Assembly: GCA_002401385.1 (NCBI GenBank)
Contig: NVSY01000029.1
Coordinates: 8,641 to 14,690, forward strand
Direction of reading: 5' to 3'
Origin: Flavobacteriaceae bacterium
Lineage (GTDB): Bacteria; Bacteroidota; Bacteroidia; Flavobacteriales; Flavobacteriaceae
DNA length: 6,050 nucleotides
The notes under the pieces were generated by a model. It did not search any database. It worked only from the letters and a program-made list of their open reading frames with translations, and was not told the DNA's origin. Below are positions 5,268-6,050 of the stretch, piece by piece; positions within the stretch are counted from its first letter, which is position 1; each line of letters starts with the position of its first letter. The position numbers and the translations under genes are program-made.

Positions 5268-6050
5268 TTAGAAGTTGATTTGAACTCTAGCTTTTAGGAA
5301 AGAAACACTGTCATCTTGTCTAAAATATTCATTGTCAATATCCATATATGTGTAGTTTAAGCGGAATAATACATTGTTATTGATGTAGTAGTTTACAGCT
5401 ACCGAATAATCAGTGCTTTCTCCACCACCAACACTAAAATTGGTTTGTCCTTTAGACGCTTTTATAGGGTCTCCATTCCAAAATTTGTCTTGCATAAAGA
5501 TTCCATCAATGTCATTTAGATTTGTGTTGTTGATACGTCCTAAGATTTCAATAGATCCCGCTCCTGGACGTTTTACGTAGGCTGTAGAAGAGTCATATTT
5601 ATAGTTAGCTCCTTTTAGTAAGTAACCAGCTTGAACGTAGTATCCGCTCATTTCAATGTCTCTTTTTTCACCATACCAGCTTTCTAAGTCTTGTGCAGAA
5701 GAAGGCCATCCCCACATGTCAGGAGTGCTGTGTTCAAATTCTAAATCCCAGCTAGAGTTACGGTATACCTTGTTGTTGTAATACTCTGATTGGATCATAA
5801 AACGATTGTAAGTTCCAAGAAGTTGAGCGTTTAATTTCAACTCGTTTTTTGCATGGTTTACGGTTCCGTTTAAGAATGTAAGTTCTGGTCCTGCTGTAAA
5901 GACTACTTCACGGTTGTATTCGTCGTCGTTGTATTTACTGTCAAATCCATTCGCGTCAGGCTTTCTGTAGGAAGCAGAAGCTCCAATGTGAAAATTCATA
6001 CCTTCTGATACGATTGGGCTGTATACCGCTTTTATAGTGGCACTGTAACC
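5268..6050 (-). CDS. Phosphate-selective porin OprO/OprP family, C-terminal part
   Basis: The reading frame is open from the stop at 5268 to the right edge. About 260 codons are visible and the N-terminus lies outside the window. The methionine at 5999 is internal, because the upstream codons (GYSATIKAVYSPIVSEG) continue the same barrel-like pattern. The sequence alternates short amphipathic, tyrosine-rich strands with polar loops: MNFHIGASASYRKPD, then strands around MSGYYVQAGYLL, DYSVAVNYYINNNVLFRLNYTY, and a final strand FLKARVQINF ending in phenylalanine. This layout, with its GASASYR and YYVQAGYLL-type segments, fits the Porin_O_P family, trimeric outer-membrane channels for phosphate or polyphosphate and other anions. 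Full members are about 400 residues, so roughly two thirds is seen. It is convergent with the iron-uptake operon and has its own terminator. Substrate is inferred from the family only; a less specific porin is possible. Confidence 0.82.
   Translation of the reverse strand, partial: GYSATIKAVYSPIVSEGMNFHIGASASYRKPDANGFDSKYNDDEYNREVVFTAGPELTFLNGTVNHAKNELKLNAQLLGTYNRFMIQSEYYNNKVYRNSSWDLEFEHSTPDMWGWPSSAQDLESWYGEKRDIEMSGYYVQAGYLLKGANYKYDSSTAYVKRPGAGSIEILGRINNTNLNDIDGIFMQDKFWNGDPIKASKGQTNFSVGGGESTDYSVAVNYYINNNVLFRLNYTYMDIDNEYFRQDDSVSFLKARVQINF

Overview
The window comes from a low-G+C Bacteroidota chromosome, most likely a marine or freshwater member of the Flavobacteriaceae. Four things support this: the AT-rich composition; a TonB-dependent receptor with the CarboxypepD_reg-like N-terminal extension typical of Bacteroidota; genes that start after AT-rich leaders without Shine-Dalgarno sequences; and -7 promoter elements of the Bacteroidota type (TAnnTTTG). 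The genus cannot be fixed from the sequence alone.

Layout. Positions 1-170 are non-coding and hold a 7-bp tandem repeat and one copy (80-137) of a dispersed intergenic repeat. Positions 171-1118 (minus strand) encode an AraC-family regulator. Positions 1119-1224 are a compact divergent control region. It has two promoters whose -7 elements lie face to face 2 bp apart, and a 15-bp palindrome beside them. Positions 1225-3681 (plus) encode a TonB-dependent siderophore receptor. Positions 3682-4992 (plus) encode a PepSY-type multi-pass inner-membrane protein that begins on the base after the receptor stop codon. Positions 4993-5267 are non-coding, with two further copies of the dispersed repeat, a TCA microsatellite and a strong terminator. 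From 5268 to the right edge (minus) lies the C-terminal part of a phosphate-selective porin (OprO/OprP type), convergent with the operon.

How the genes work together. The regulator, receptor and PepSY protein form a plausible ferric-siderophore uptake module. The receptor would bring the ferri-siderophore across the outer membrane using TonB energy. The PepSY protein, related to PiuB/FoxB-type reductases, would reduce and release the iron at the inner membrane. The AraC protein (PchR/YbtA-like arrangement) would switch the pair on when iron-loaded siderophore is sensed. No siderophore biosynthesis or ABC transporter gene is visible, so use of siderophores made by other organisms is possible. 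The porin is probably an independent transcription unit.

The least ordinary observations are a perfect 11-bp inverted repeat with a 5-nt loop inside the start of the PepSY gene, a direct-repeat family bracketing the three-gene module on both sides, and the overlapping, mutually exclusive promoters between regulator and receptor. I did not find a wholly new type of system. The module is a recognisable iron-acquisition locus with unusual regulatory architecture.
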